DNA of 64,000 nucleotides, from positions 62,001-126,000 of the forward strand of contig DATNID010000074.1 in assembly GCA_035604615.1 (NCBI GenBank), given 5' to 3'. Origin of the DNA: DATJLY01 sp035604615 (GTDB lineage: Bacteria; Pseudomonadota; Alphaproteobacteria; ATCC43930; CGMCC-115725). A program made the translations under genes and the position numbers. This document shows positions 7,969 through 15,254 of this stretch, piece by piece (the first letter of the stretch is position 1; each line of letters opens with the position of its first letter). The notes below the pieces were generated by a model. It was given only the letters and a program-made list of their open reading frames with translations. It did no database searches and was not told the origin of the DNA.

Positions 7969-8418
7969 ATGCTGCGGACGAACCGCATTTCGGTGTCGCA
8001 AAACGATGCCCGCCGCGACCGGCGCCTGCAGATGGTCGCGGTATCGGTGGCGCTCGGCGCCGAGCATTACGCGGTGCGCGACTGGTCGCTCGGCGGCTTC
8101 CTGCTCGACGCCGCGCCGCAGCTCGCGATCGGCAGCAGGCACATGGGCCAGCTCGAGATCGCGGGACAAAGCAGGAAGTTCATCGTCGCGCTCGAGGTCG
8201 TGCGCAACGGCGTGCCCGAAAACACCCTCGCCTGCCGCTTCATCGATCCGTCGCCGGCGGTGATCGGCGCGCTCAACGACGCCGTGGCCGCGCGCCTCGC
8301 GGGCCCGCGCGGCGCCGAGAAGGTGCCGGTGCAAACCGGGCTCGGTCCCGTCGCCATGACTCTCGTGGTTGCCGCCGCCGCCGCGCTCGCCGCCGCCGCC
8401 GCCTTGACCGCGGGCTGA
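7969..8418 (+). CDS. PilZ-domain protein with C-terminal membrane anchor
   Basis: This 149-residue protein carries the two cyclic di-GMP binding elements of PilZ domains: an RxxxR box in ARRDRRLQM near the N-terminus and DWSLGG (D/NxSxxG) about 30 residues later. The C-terminal 20 residues are almost pure Ala/Leu/Val (LVVAAAAALAAAAALTAG) and probably form a membrane anchor. Start ATG 7969 has GAGAGG 6 nt upstream. It is likely a cyclic di-GMP receptor at the inner membrane, and the PAS-GGDEF enzyme nearby is an obvious candidate source of the signal (inference). The 3' end is 8 nt from a convergent gene. Confidence 0.78.
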   Translation: MLRTNRISVSQNDARRDRRLQMVAVSVALGAEHYAVRDWSLGGFLLDAAPQLAIGSRHMGQLEIAGQSRKFIVALEVVRNGVPENTLACRFIDPSPAVIGALNDAVAARLAGPRGAEKVPVQTGLGPVAMTLVVAAAAALAAAAALTAG

Positions 8419-8426
8419 CCGCCTCC

Positions 8427-9623
8427 CTACTTCCGCGCCCACAAAGTCTGCGAGGCCAGGCGCGCGCCCTGCGCGAGCGACGCGAGCTTGGCCCAGGCGA
8501 TCTCGCTATGGACGCGGCCGCCCAAGCCGCAATCGGTGCCGCCGATCACGTTCTCGCGTCCCACCACGCCGGCGAAGCGTACGAGCCGGTCGGCCACCAG
8601 CTCGGGATGCTCCACGACGTTGGTGGCGTGGCTCACGACGCCCGGCATCAGCATCTTGCCGGCTGGGAGCTTCGCCGTCTTCCACACCTTCCATTCGTGC
8701 TCGTGGCGCACGTTGCCGGCCTCGAACGAATAGGTCTGCGCTTTGACGCGCAGCGCGAGATCGACGATGTGCTCCAGCGGAATGTCGTTGGTGTGGGGCC
8801 CGTGCCAGCTGCCCCAGCACAGGTGATAGCGCACCTTGTCCTCGGGTATGCCGGCGAGGCCGTGATTGAGCGCGTCGATGCGCAGGCTGGCGAACTTGCG
8901 GTATTCCGCGATGGTCGGCTCGGGCTTGAGCATGTCCCACCAGTCGGGCAGGCCGGGATCGTCGATCTGCAGCACGAAGCCCGCCGCGACCACGGCGCGG
9001 TACTGCTCGCCCAGCGCCTCGCCGAGCGCGAAGAGGAACTCCTCCTCGGTCTTGTAGTACTCGTTGTAGATGAAGTGGTCGATCCAGCCCGGCGCCAGCA
9101 CCGGCAGGAACGCCTCCTCCACCGCAACGCCGGAGGCCGCGATCGCGGCCTTGAAGGCGTCGATCTCGCGCCCGATGGCGACGGCGCCCTTCCCCTTGAT
9201 CGGCCCGGTGGCGATGACGCGCTCCTTCGGCACCACCATCGGCTTCTCGCCCGGCACGAAGAACAGCGTCCCGGCCTTGTCCATGTCGCGGTAGAACTCG
9301 CGGTACTCGTCGCGCTCGCGCGTCGTCTCGCGCGAGGAGGCGAGCTCGCCCGGCCGGAGCGGCCGCGATGACACGCCGGAGAAATGATTGGCGTAGTGGG
9401 CGAGGCTGCGCGTGGTCCAGAACTCGCCGTCGTTGATGCAGTCGATCCCGGTCTCGACCTGCCTGCGCACGACCGCGGCAATGGCGGGCACGACGCGGGA
9501 CGCGATCTCGGCGGGAGCGACCACCTCGCCCGCGGCGAGCCGCGCCGGCATGTCCTCCCAGCCCGGCGGCGGCGGCAGGCGGCCGACATGCGAGGTTCTG
9601 ATCCTATCGGTGCTGTGGCGCAT
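8427..9623 (-). CDS. MetE C-terminal-domain-like protein (cobalamin-independent methionine synthase II family), copy 1
   Basis: The 398-residue protein has the TIM-barrel of the MetE catalytic half only. Candidate zinc ligands are visible in HLCWGSWHGPHTND (His and Cys of HxCxG) and in GGTDCGLGGR near the C-terminus. The family includes folate-independent methionine synthases and epoxyalkane:coenzyme M transferases; the actual methyl or alkyl acceptor is unknown here. ATG 9623 is preceded by GGGAGG. It is one of four homologues in this window, each beside different catabolic genes, which argues for thiol-based or demethylation chemistry in catabolism rather than housekeeping methionine synthesis (inference). 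Confidence 0.85.
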   Translation of the reverse strand: MRHSTDRIRTSHVGRLPPPPGWEDMPARLAAGEVVAPAEIASRVVPAIAAVVRRQVETGIDCINDGEFWTTRSLAHYANHFSGVSSRPLRPGELASSRETTRERDEYREFYRDMDKAGTLFFVPGEKPMVVPKERVIATGPIKGKGAVAIGREIDAFKAAIAASGVAVEEAFLPVLAPGWIDHFIYNEYYKTEEEFLFALGEALGEQYRAVVAAGFVLQIDDPGLPDWWDMLKPEPTIAEYRKFASLRIDALNHGLAGIPEDKVRYHLCWGSWHGPHTNDIPLEHIVDLALRVKAQTYSFEAGNVRHEHEWKVWKTAKLPAGKMLMPGVVSHATNVVEHPELVADRLVRFAGVVGRENVIGGTDCGLGGRVHSEIAWAKLASLAQGARLASQTLWARK

Positions 9624-9724
9624 GTGTTTTCCCTCCCGTTGATTGGCATCGAGGATAGAGAGCTTGCGACGGCGCCCGCAATGGTTGACGGTGGCGGGAC
9701 GGTATGCTCGCAGGGAGGAACGAC

Positions 9725-10513
9725 ATGGCACGCCTCGATGGCAAGATCGTGCTCATCTCCGGCACGGCCGGCGGGCAGGGGCGCGCCGCCGCGCTCGCCT
9801 TCGCCCGCGCCGGAGCCAAGGTCTTTGGCTGCGACGTGAAAGCGGCCGAGTCAGAGGAGACCGTCGCCCTCGTCACGCGCGAAGGCGGCGAGATGCGCTC
9901 GCTCCATCCGCTTGACGTAAGCGACCTGGAGAGCGCCAGGCGCTGGGCCAAGGCGGCGCATGACGCTTGGGGCGGCATCGACGTGCTCTACAACAACGCC
10001 GGCTCGTTGCGCACCAAGGGTCCGTTCGCCAGCTCGACCATGGAGGAATGGGACCTCACCATCCGTTACGAGCTGACCATCGTCTATACGTCGAGCCTGG
10101 CCGTGTGGCCCTATCTGGTCGCGCGCGGCGGCGGCCTTATTCTCAGCACGGCGTCGATGAGCGGGCATCGCGAGTTCCTGCCGCTCAGGACCGCGGCACA
10201 CGGCGCGACCAAGGCGGGCGTGATGGCGATGACCCGCATGCTCGCGGCCGAGGGCGCGCGCGACAGGATCCGCGCCATCAGCATCAGCCCCGGCCTCATC
10301 CGCTCGCCCGCGACCGAGCGCTTCTGGACCGGCGACCAGGAGCAGCGCGCGATCGGCGCCGCCTTGATGGAGAAGATTCCGATGGGGCGCCACGGCCTGC
10401 CCGAGGACATCGCCAACGTCGCCGTGTTCCTCGCCTCGCCCGAGGCCGCCTACATCAACGGCGCGGATATCCTGGTCGACGGCGGCACCACCGGCGTGTC
10501 GTTCGCGCCGTAG
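9725..10513 (+). CDS. SDR-family oxidoreductase with His in place of the catalytic Tyr
   Basis: A 262-residue classical short-chain dehydrogenase/reductase: nucleotide-binding GTAGGQGR near the N-terminus, YNNAGS in the central strand, a catalytic-type Ser in TASMSG, and Lys163. The active-site YxxxK reads HGATK, so Tyr159 is His (codon CAC at 10199-10201, one transition from TAC). The fold should bind NAD(P), but the usual proton-donor Tyr is missing. ATG 9725 has a strong GGGAGGA site. It precedes two GntR regulators on the same strand with an 18-nt gap, and may be a ligand sensor, an atypical enzyme or a decaying gene. Confidence 0.85.
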   Translation: MARLDGKIVLISGTAGGQGRAAALAFARAGAKVFGCDVKAAESEETVALVTREGGEMRSLHPLDVSDLESARRWAKAAHDAWGGIDVLYNNAGSLRTKGPFASSTMEEWDLTIRYELTIVYTSSLAVWPYLVARGGGLILSTASMSGHREFLPLRTAAHGATKAGVMAMTRMLAAEGARDRIRAISISPGLIRSPATERFWTGDQEQRAIGAALMEKIPMGRHGLPEDIANVAVFLASPEAAYINGADILVDGGTTGVSFAP

Positions 10514-10531
10514 CACGGCAGCGAGCCCCCA

Positions 10532-11227
10532 TTGCCCAACGCGGATTATCCGGCGGTCTATCTCGGGCGCAGCCTGGCGCCCATCTACGTGCAGCTTTCG
10601 ACGATCTTCCGCCGCCTCATAGAGAACGGCGAGTGGCCGGTCGCGCGCCAGATGCCGACCCACGAGCGGCTCGCGGCGCAGTTCGGCGTCAACGCCACCA
10701 CGGTGCGCAAGGCGGTCGCCATGCTCGCCCGCGACGGGCTGCTCAAGACCTACCGCAGGCGCGGCACTTTCGTCGTCGCCAAGCCGGCGCGGCGCGAATG
10801 GTACGACGTGCCGACGAGCTGGGCCGCCGCGCTCGCCGCGCACAAGGACCTCACGGTCGAGCCGCTGGACTCGGCGCGCGCGGGCTCGCGTCACGTGATC
10901 CGGCGCCTCTACTGGCGCGGCGAGGAGCCGCTCTGCCTCGAGATCGCGCACCTCGACCTTAAGCTCAAGGCGCGGCTGGGCGCGCGCAAGCTGCGCCTGA
11001 CGCCGTTCCCCGTGCTGCTCGACGAAAAGACAGTGGCGCGCGCCGACGAAACGGTGACCTTCGGCATCGCCGATCGCGACACTGCCGCGCAGCTTCGCAT
11101 CCCCTTGAACGCACCGATCGCGATCGTGCACCTGACGACGCTCGACCGCGCCGGCGCGGTTATATTCGACTCGAAATCCTATTTCCGCGGCGACTGCATT
11201 CGCATCCTCGAGCGGATAAAGCCGTGA
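10532..11227 (+). CDS. GntR/HutC-type transcriptional regulator
   Basis: The 231-residue protein has an N-terminal winged helix (about residues 15-80, with TTVRKAVAMLARDGLLKTYRR as recognition region, quoted here from positions 57-77 and ending in the RRGTFV wing) followed by a UTRA ligand-binding domain (about 95-228). HutC-subfamily repressors bind small effector molecules through UTRA. TTG 10532 is taken as start; no better initiator precedes the winged helix. The stop overlaps the next regulator as GTGA, so the two are co-translated. Likely targets are the neighbouring catabolic operons (inference). Confidence 0.85.
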   Translation: MPNADYPAVYLGRSLAPIYVQLSTIFRRLIENGEWPVARQMPTHERLAAQFGVNATTVRKAVAMLARDGLLKTYRRRGTFVVAKPARREWYDVPTSWAAALAAHKDLTVEPLDSARAGSRHVIRRLYWRGEEPLCLEIAHLDLKLKARLGARKLRLTPFPVLLDEKTVARADETVTFGIADRDTAAQLRIPLNAPIAIVHLTTLDRAGAVIFDSKSYFRGDCIRILERIKP

Positions 11228-12000
11228 CCACGGCACCGGCAAAGCACGCGAAGGCGCGGCGCAAGGCCAGGCCCGGCGGCAACGGCCTCAGCGACGGCAC
11301 GCCGCTCTACGCCCAGCTCATCATCCATTTCCGCCAGCAGATCGCGACCGGCCATTGGGTGGAGGGGAGCAATATCCCCACCCTCAACCGGCTCGCGGCT
11401 GACTACAGCGTCGCGCGGGCAACCGTGCGCCAGGCGTTGGGCTTCCTCGAGCGCGAGGGCCTGATCGCGAGCCGGCGCGGGCGCGGGACGCAGGTGGTGC
11501 GGCGGCCCAAGACCGATCTGTGGTTCTCGGTCCCGGCCTCGTGGGGGCCGCTCGATTCGAGCCGCGAGCAACTCGCGTCTGAGATCCTGCACTTCGATCC
11601 CGACGGCAGGCTACCCGATGCGCCCAACCACATTCGCGGCGCGCTTGCGTCGGGCTATGGCGTGGTGCGGCGGCTGGTGCGGCGCGACGGCATCCCCTAT
11701 CTCGTCGGCGCGACCTATATCGACCGCCGCATCGTCGCCGAGCTGGGCGAGGACGAGATCAACAAGGCGAACGGCTATCAGACGGTCGAGCAGTCGCGCC
11801 TCTTCGCCGGCGCCAGCGCGCACCAGTCGATCACGGTCGGCGTCGCCGATGCCGAATTGGCCTATCTCCTCGGCATCACCTTGAGTGCGCCCATCGTGGT
11901 GGTCGAGCGCTGGGTGCTCGACGCCAAAGGCACCCTCATCTCCTATTCCGAGGGGAAATACCGCAGCGACTTCGTGCGGGTGTGCCGGCAGCTCAAGTGA
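11224..12000 (+). CDS. GntR/HutC-type transcriptional regulator, second copy
   Basis: A 258-residue paralogue of the preceding regulator. A basic N-terminal extension (about 20 residues) precedes the winged helix (about 27-95, ATVRQALGFLEREGL and SRRGRGTQVV wing) and a UTRA domain (about 110-255). GTG 11224 overlaps the upstream stop in GTGA. Tandem HutC pairs with partly diverged UTRA domains could form heterodimers or sense two related metabolites (inference). The gene ends 7 nt before the convergent binding-protein gene that closes the catabolic operon. Confidence 0.88.
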   Translation: MTTAPAKHAKARRKARPGGNGLSDGTPLYAQLIIHFRQQIATGHWVEGSNIPTLNRLAADYSVARATVRQALGFLEREGLIASRRGRGTQVVRRPKTDLWFSVPASWGPLDSSREQLASEILHFDPDGRLPDAPNHIRGALASGYGVVRRLVRRDGIPYLVGATYIDRRIVAELGEDEINKANGYQTVEQSRLFAGASAHQSITVGVADAELAYLLGITLSAPIVVVERWVLDAKGTLISYSEGKYRSDFVRVCRQLK

Positions 12001-12007
12001 CCGGCGC

Positions 12008-13039
12008 CTACTCCTTGACGGTGCCGAGCTTGGCGAGCGCCGCCTCGCGGAAGCGGTCGTCGAGCAGCTTGTGGACGTCGCCGGCATTGGGGCCGGCGTG
12101 GCTCGCGAAATAATTCGCCATGTCCTGCAAGCCCGAGACGCTGATGTCGCCGTTGGGCGGCGCGTAGGCCCAGGTGATCTTGTCGTAGAGGCCGCGATCC
12201 TTGACCGGCGTGTACTTGATCAGGATGTCCGCCGCCTTGCCCTTGCCCTCCGGAGTCTTCAGCCATTCGTCGTACTGCCGCGCGCCGCGCAAATAGCCCG
12301 TGATCAGGTGCTTGCCCATGTCGGGCGACTTCTCGAGCAGCGACGGGCCGAAATGCAGGAACGCGACGGTCAGGCCCGGCGGCGCGTAGCTCGTCACCGG
12401 CCGCCACTTCACGGTGGCGCCGGCGAGGACTGCGATGGTCGTCAACGGCTCCGACGTGTGCGCCGCGTCGACGCCGCCGGTCTTGAGCGCGGTGATCATC
12501 TGGTCGAACGGCACGTTCACGGTGGTGACGTCGGCGAGCGTCAGGCCGCCGAGCGCCAGGTAGCGCGTCGCGAAAAAGTCGGTGATGTTCGGCTGCGGCG
12601 GCGACAGCGCGATCTTGAGGCCCTTCAAGTCGGGCCAATCCTTGACCCGTCCCTCGTCGATGAGCGCCTTGCGCACCGACAGATAGCCCGCGTCCCATCC
12701 CTTGATGTAGCTGTTCATGCCCAGCACCAGCTTCACTTCGATGCCGCGCTGGACCGCGTTGACGGTCTCGGGCCCGAACGCGCCGCCCATCGCGTCGAGC
12801 CGGCCGGTCGCCAGCGCGGGAAACCCGTCGGGGCCGAAGATGCCGCGCTTGAAATCGACGTCGAGCCCCTCCTCGGCGAAGAAGCCCTGCTCCTGCGCCA
12901 CATAGAGCCCGGCCTCGGCGAGGATGCCGATCACGCCGATCGTGACCTTGGCCGGCTCGGCGGCGGGAGCGGCCTCGGCCAGGCCGAACACGGCCAGCGC
13001 GGCCAGCGCGCCGGCAAGACTCGGGACATGTCGCGTCAT
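12008..13039 (-). CDS. NMT1/SsuA-like ABC substrate-binding protein (orphan)
   Basis: The 343-residue product begins with a cleavable signal peptide (about residues 1-27, ending AAPAAEPA). A periplasmic type II binding fold follows, resembling taurine/nitrate/thiamine-precursor binding proteins (VTIGVIGILAEAGLYVAQEQ, then GFFAEEGLDVDF). ATG 13039 overlaps the stop of the dioxygenase gene as ATGA, with GGGAGGA upstream. It closes a six-gene operon and presumably captures the substrate or a product of that pathway. No ABC permease or ATPase is adjacent, so it must use a distant transporter or serve another receptor. Confidence 0.88.
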   Translation of the reverse strand: MTRHVPSLAGALAALAVFGLAEAAPAAEPAKVTIGVIGILAEAGLYVAQEQGFFAEEGLDVDFKRGIFGPDGFPALATGRLDAMGGAFGPETVNAVQRGIEVKLVLGMNSYIKGWDAGYLSVRKALIDEGRVKDWPDLKGLKIALSPPQPNITDFFATRYLALGGLTLADVTTVNVPFDQMITALKTGGVDAAHTSEPLTTIAVLAGATVKWRPVTSYAPPGLTVAFLHFGPSLLEKSPDMGKHLITGYLRGARQYDEWLKTPEGKGKAADILIKYTPVKDRGLYDKITWAYAPPNGDISVSGLQDMANYFASHAGPNAGDVHKLLDDRFREAALAKLGTVKE

Positions 13040-13983
13040 CTGTGTGGTTCCTCCCAATGGGCGAACGCCACGCCGGTCACGGCGTGGTGGATCGGCATGT
13101 AGTCGACGATCGTCGCCTTGCTTGTCCCCATCGCGGCGGCGGCGACCAGCCAGTTGCGGATCTCGCCGGTGCCGCCGTGATAGGTGTCGGAATCGAGCTG
13201 GTACAGCACCGAGAGCCGGTCGGGATCGCCCTCGGCCAGCGCCTTCAGCACCGCGCGGTCGAGCGTCTCGTCGATCCACCCGGCGCGCGGCCCGCGCGGA
13301 TCGTGCGACAGCCCGCCGGTGCCGATGATGGCGACGCGCTCGGACCGGTCCTTGACGATGTCGGCGATGGCGCGGCCGAGCGCCAAGCAGCGCCGCGCCG
13401 TCGGCAGCGGCTCGTAATAGCAATTGAGCCAAATGAGCACCGCCGGCACGCCGCCCGAGGGCGCGAGCTTCGGCGCGATGCGCGAGAACCCGTGCCCCAT
13501 GCCGACATTGCGCGGGCCGAGCGAGCGCGTCTCTTCCTGCCGCGTCAGGGTCAGATCGAAGTCGCGCTTGACCAGGCCGGTGGCGATGAACTCGGACAGT
13601 TCCTCGTGGCAGGCGATCGAGACGATCCGGGCGCCAGGATCGTCGACCGTCTCGCCGCGCTTCAAGCCGAGCACGCCCTTGCCGGTCTTGCCGATGAACA
13701 TGGCGAGGCTGGGGTTGCAGCGGAACTCGTCGAACATCTCGCTGTGATCGTCGCTCACCATGATCATGGCGTCGGGGCGGTAGTCCTCGAGCTTGCGGCG
13801 CAGGACGGCGAAGGCGTCCTCGATGCGGCGCGCATAGGCGCGGCGGACCTCGAGCGTCTCGTCCTTGGCCTTCAGCGGCTGCGGCACGTCGTCGATGGCG
13901 CTCCTGTAGCGCACGTCCCAATCCTCGGGCGCGATGAAGACGTTGGGCGCGTGCGAGGCCGCTAGTCCAAGACCGATCGGCAT
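13036..13983 (-). CDS. Class III extradiol ring-cleavage dioxygenase, LigB family
   Basis: The 315-residue protein matches the catalytic beta subunit of protocatechuate 4,5-dioxygenase and 2-aminophenol 1,6-dioxygenase relatives. Expected non-haem iron ligands are visible: His11 in ASHAPN, His80 in SDDHSEMF, and a Glu in the GGTGEIRNW segment. It should open an ortho-dihydroxy or amino-hydroxy aromatic ring with O2. No separate LigA-like small subunit is adjacent. It follows RidA by 25 nt and overlaps the binding-protein gene by 4 nt. RidA, dienelactone hydrolase and hydratase neighbours support a meta-cleavage pathway. Confidence 0.87.
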   Translation of the reverse strand: MPIGLGLAASHAPNVFIAPEDWDVRYRSAIDDVPQPLKAKDETLEVRRAYARRIEDAFAVLRRKLEDYRPDAMIMVSDDHSEMFDEFRCNPSLAMFIGKTGKGVLGLKRGETVDDPGARIVSIACHEELSEFIATGLVKRDFDLTLTRQEETRSLGPRNVGMGHGFSRIAPKLAPSGGVPAVLIWLNCYYEPLPTARRCLALGRAIADIVKDRSERVAIIGTGGLSHDPRGPRAGWIDETLDRAVLKALAEGDPDRLSVLYQLDSDTYHGGTGEIRNWLVAAAAMGTSKATIVDYMPIHHAVTGVAFAHWEEPHR

Positions 13984-14008
13984 CGTCTCCCTTCCCTGTC
14001 AGCGCGCG

Positions 14009-14407
14009 TCACGGCGCCAGCGCGATCACGTCCAACGCGAAATGAGCGTTACCGCCGGGCGCGGCGTTGGCGTCGGCGACGCCGACCGCGATCCGCGCGG
14101 GCGGGTCCTTCGGAAAGAACTCCATCCACGCCTGGTGGAACTGGTGCCGTTTCTCCAGGTCGTGGAGATAGAGCGTAACCTTGACCACGTGCGCCAAGGT
14201 CGCGCCCGAGGCGGCGAGCACCAGCTCGATGTTGCGCAAGGCCTGGCGCGCCTGGGCCAGCGGGTCGTCCGGCATCTTGTTGGTCGCGGGGTCGCGGCCG
14301 CGGATCGCCGACAGGAACAGGAACCCGCCGGCCCTGACGCCCGGCACCATGCCCTCCATGCGCCCGGGCGCGTCGGGCGATTGCGGCATCGACTGGCGAT
14401 CGAGCAT
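14009..14407 (-). CDS. RidA/YjgF-family deaminase-like protein
   Basis: The 132-residue product is a full-length RidA fold. The key Arg of the family is present as Arg105 in PPARIAVGV, and the C-terminal HFALDVIALAP strand replaces the usual IEIEAIA. The family includes imine/enamine deaminases and 2-aminomuconate deaminase. Beside a LigB-type dioxygenase, deamination of an amino-muconate-like ring-cleavage product is a reasonable guess (inference). ATG 14407 has an excellent AGGAGGT site 8 nt upstream. It lies 17 nt after the dienelactone hydrolase gene in the same operon. Confidence 0.85.
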   Translation of the reverse strand: MLDRQSMPQSPDAPGRMEGMVPGVRAGGFLFLSAIRGRDPATNKMPDDPLAQARQALRNIELVLAASGATLAHVVKVTLYLHDLEKRHQFHQAWMEFFPKDPPARIAVGVADANAAPGGNAHFALDVIALAP

Positions 14408-14424
14408 GGCGCCACCTCCTGCCG

Positions 14425-15240
14425 TCAGTCGGCGGCCGCGGTCTTGGCGACCGGCACGCCGGCGAGATGGCGCGCGAAGAATTCCAAGGTGCGCGCCCAA
14501 CTCGCCTTCGACGCCTCTTGGTGATAGGCCGGGTGGGTGTCGTCGTGATAGGCGTGGTCGGCGCCCGGATATGTGAAGAACTCGACCGGGTGGCGCGTCT
14601 CTTTCAGCGCCGCGGCCATCTTGCGCGCGCTGTCGAGCAGGCGGTCGGCCTCGCCCTGGTGAATCTGAATGGGGCATTGCAGCAGCGGCGCCGATGGAAT
14701 GCGGTCGAGCGGCTTGCCGTCGGGCCGCGCGTCGGCGTTGAGGCCGGTCGAGCCGTAGAACACCACCGCGCATTTGACATTGGTGCTGTGGCCCAGGATC
14801 CAGCCATAGAGCAGTCCGCCGCCCGAGCAATAGCCGATCGCGCCGATGCGGTCGCGGTCGACATCGGGATGGCCCTCGAGCCAGCGGCATCCCGCCTCGA
14901 GGTCGGGGATGACTTGCTCGTCGGGCATGGCGCGGAAGGCCTTGGCGCGGCGCTCTTCCGGGGTCTTGAAGTCGCGCGGCGACTGGCCGCCGATGCGGCT
15001 GTAGAGATCGACCGTCAATGTCGCATAGCCCGCCTTGGCGAGCCGGCGCGTCACCTCCTGGCGATGCTCGATGACGCCGAGATTCTCGTGCACCATGACG
15101 ATCCCCGGCAGGTGGCGCCGCCCGGCGGGCATGGCGAAATAGCCGCGGATGTCGTCCTTGCCGCTCTTGAACTCGACCCAGCCGCAATCGAGCTCGCGCT
15201 CCCAGCGCGGCGGCAGCGGAATGATGTACGCCTCGGGCAT
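14425..15240 (-). CDS. Dienelactone hydrolase family protein
   Basis: A 271-residue alpha/beta hydrolase with the dienelactone-hydrolase nucleophile motif GYCSGG (Cys nucleophile), an acidic residue in HQGEAD and the His in GADHAYHDD, completing a Cys-Asp-His triad. The family hydrolyses enol lactones, commonly in chlorocatechol and related aromatic pathways. No signal peptide is seen. It is the third gene of the hydantoinase-RidA-LigB operon, 14 nt downstream of the hydantoinase B gene, so it likely acts on a lactone or ester intermediate in that pathway. Confidence 0.88.
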   Translation of the reverse strand: MPEAYIIPLPPRWERELDCGWVEFKSGKDDIRGYFAMPAGRRHLPGIVMVHENLGVIEHRQEVTRRLAKAGYATLTVDLYSRIGGQSPRDFKTPEERRAKAFRAMPDEQVIPDLEAGCRWLEGHPDVDRDRIGAIGYCSGGGLLYGWILGHSTNVKCAVVFYGSTGLNADARPDGKPLDRIPSAPLLQCPIQIHQGEADRLLDSARKMAAALKETRHPVEFFTYPGADHAYHDDTHPAYHQEASKASWARTLEFFARHLAGVPVAKTAAAD

Positions 15241-15254
15241 GGCGCGTCCCTCCC

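Noticed and set aside
13036..13983. MEMO-type rather than LigB-type annotation
   Set aside because: Iron-ligand His11, His80 and the Glu segment, plus RidA and dienelactone hydrolase neighbours, favour an extradiol dioxygenase.
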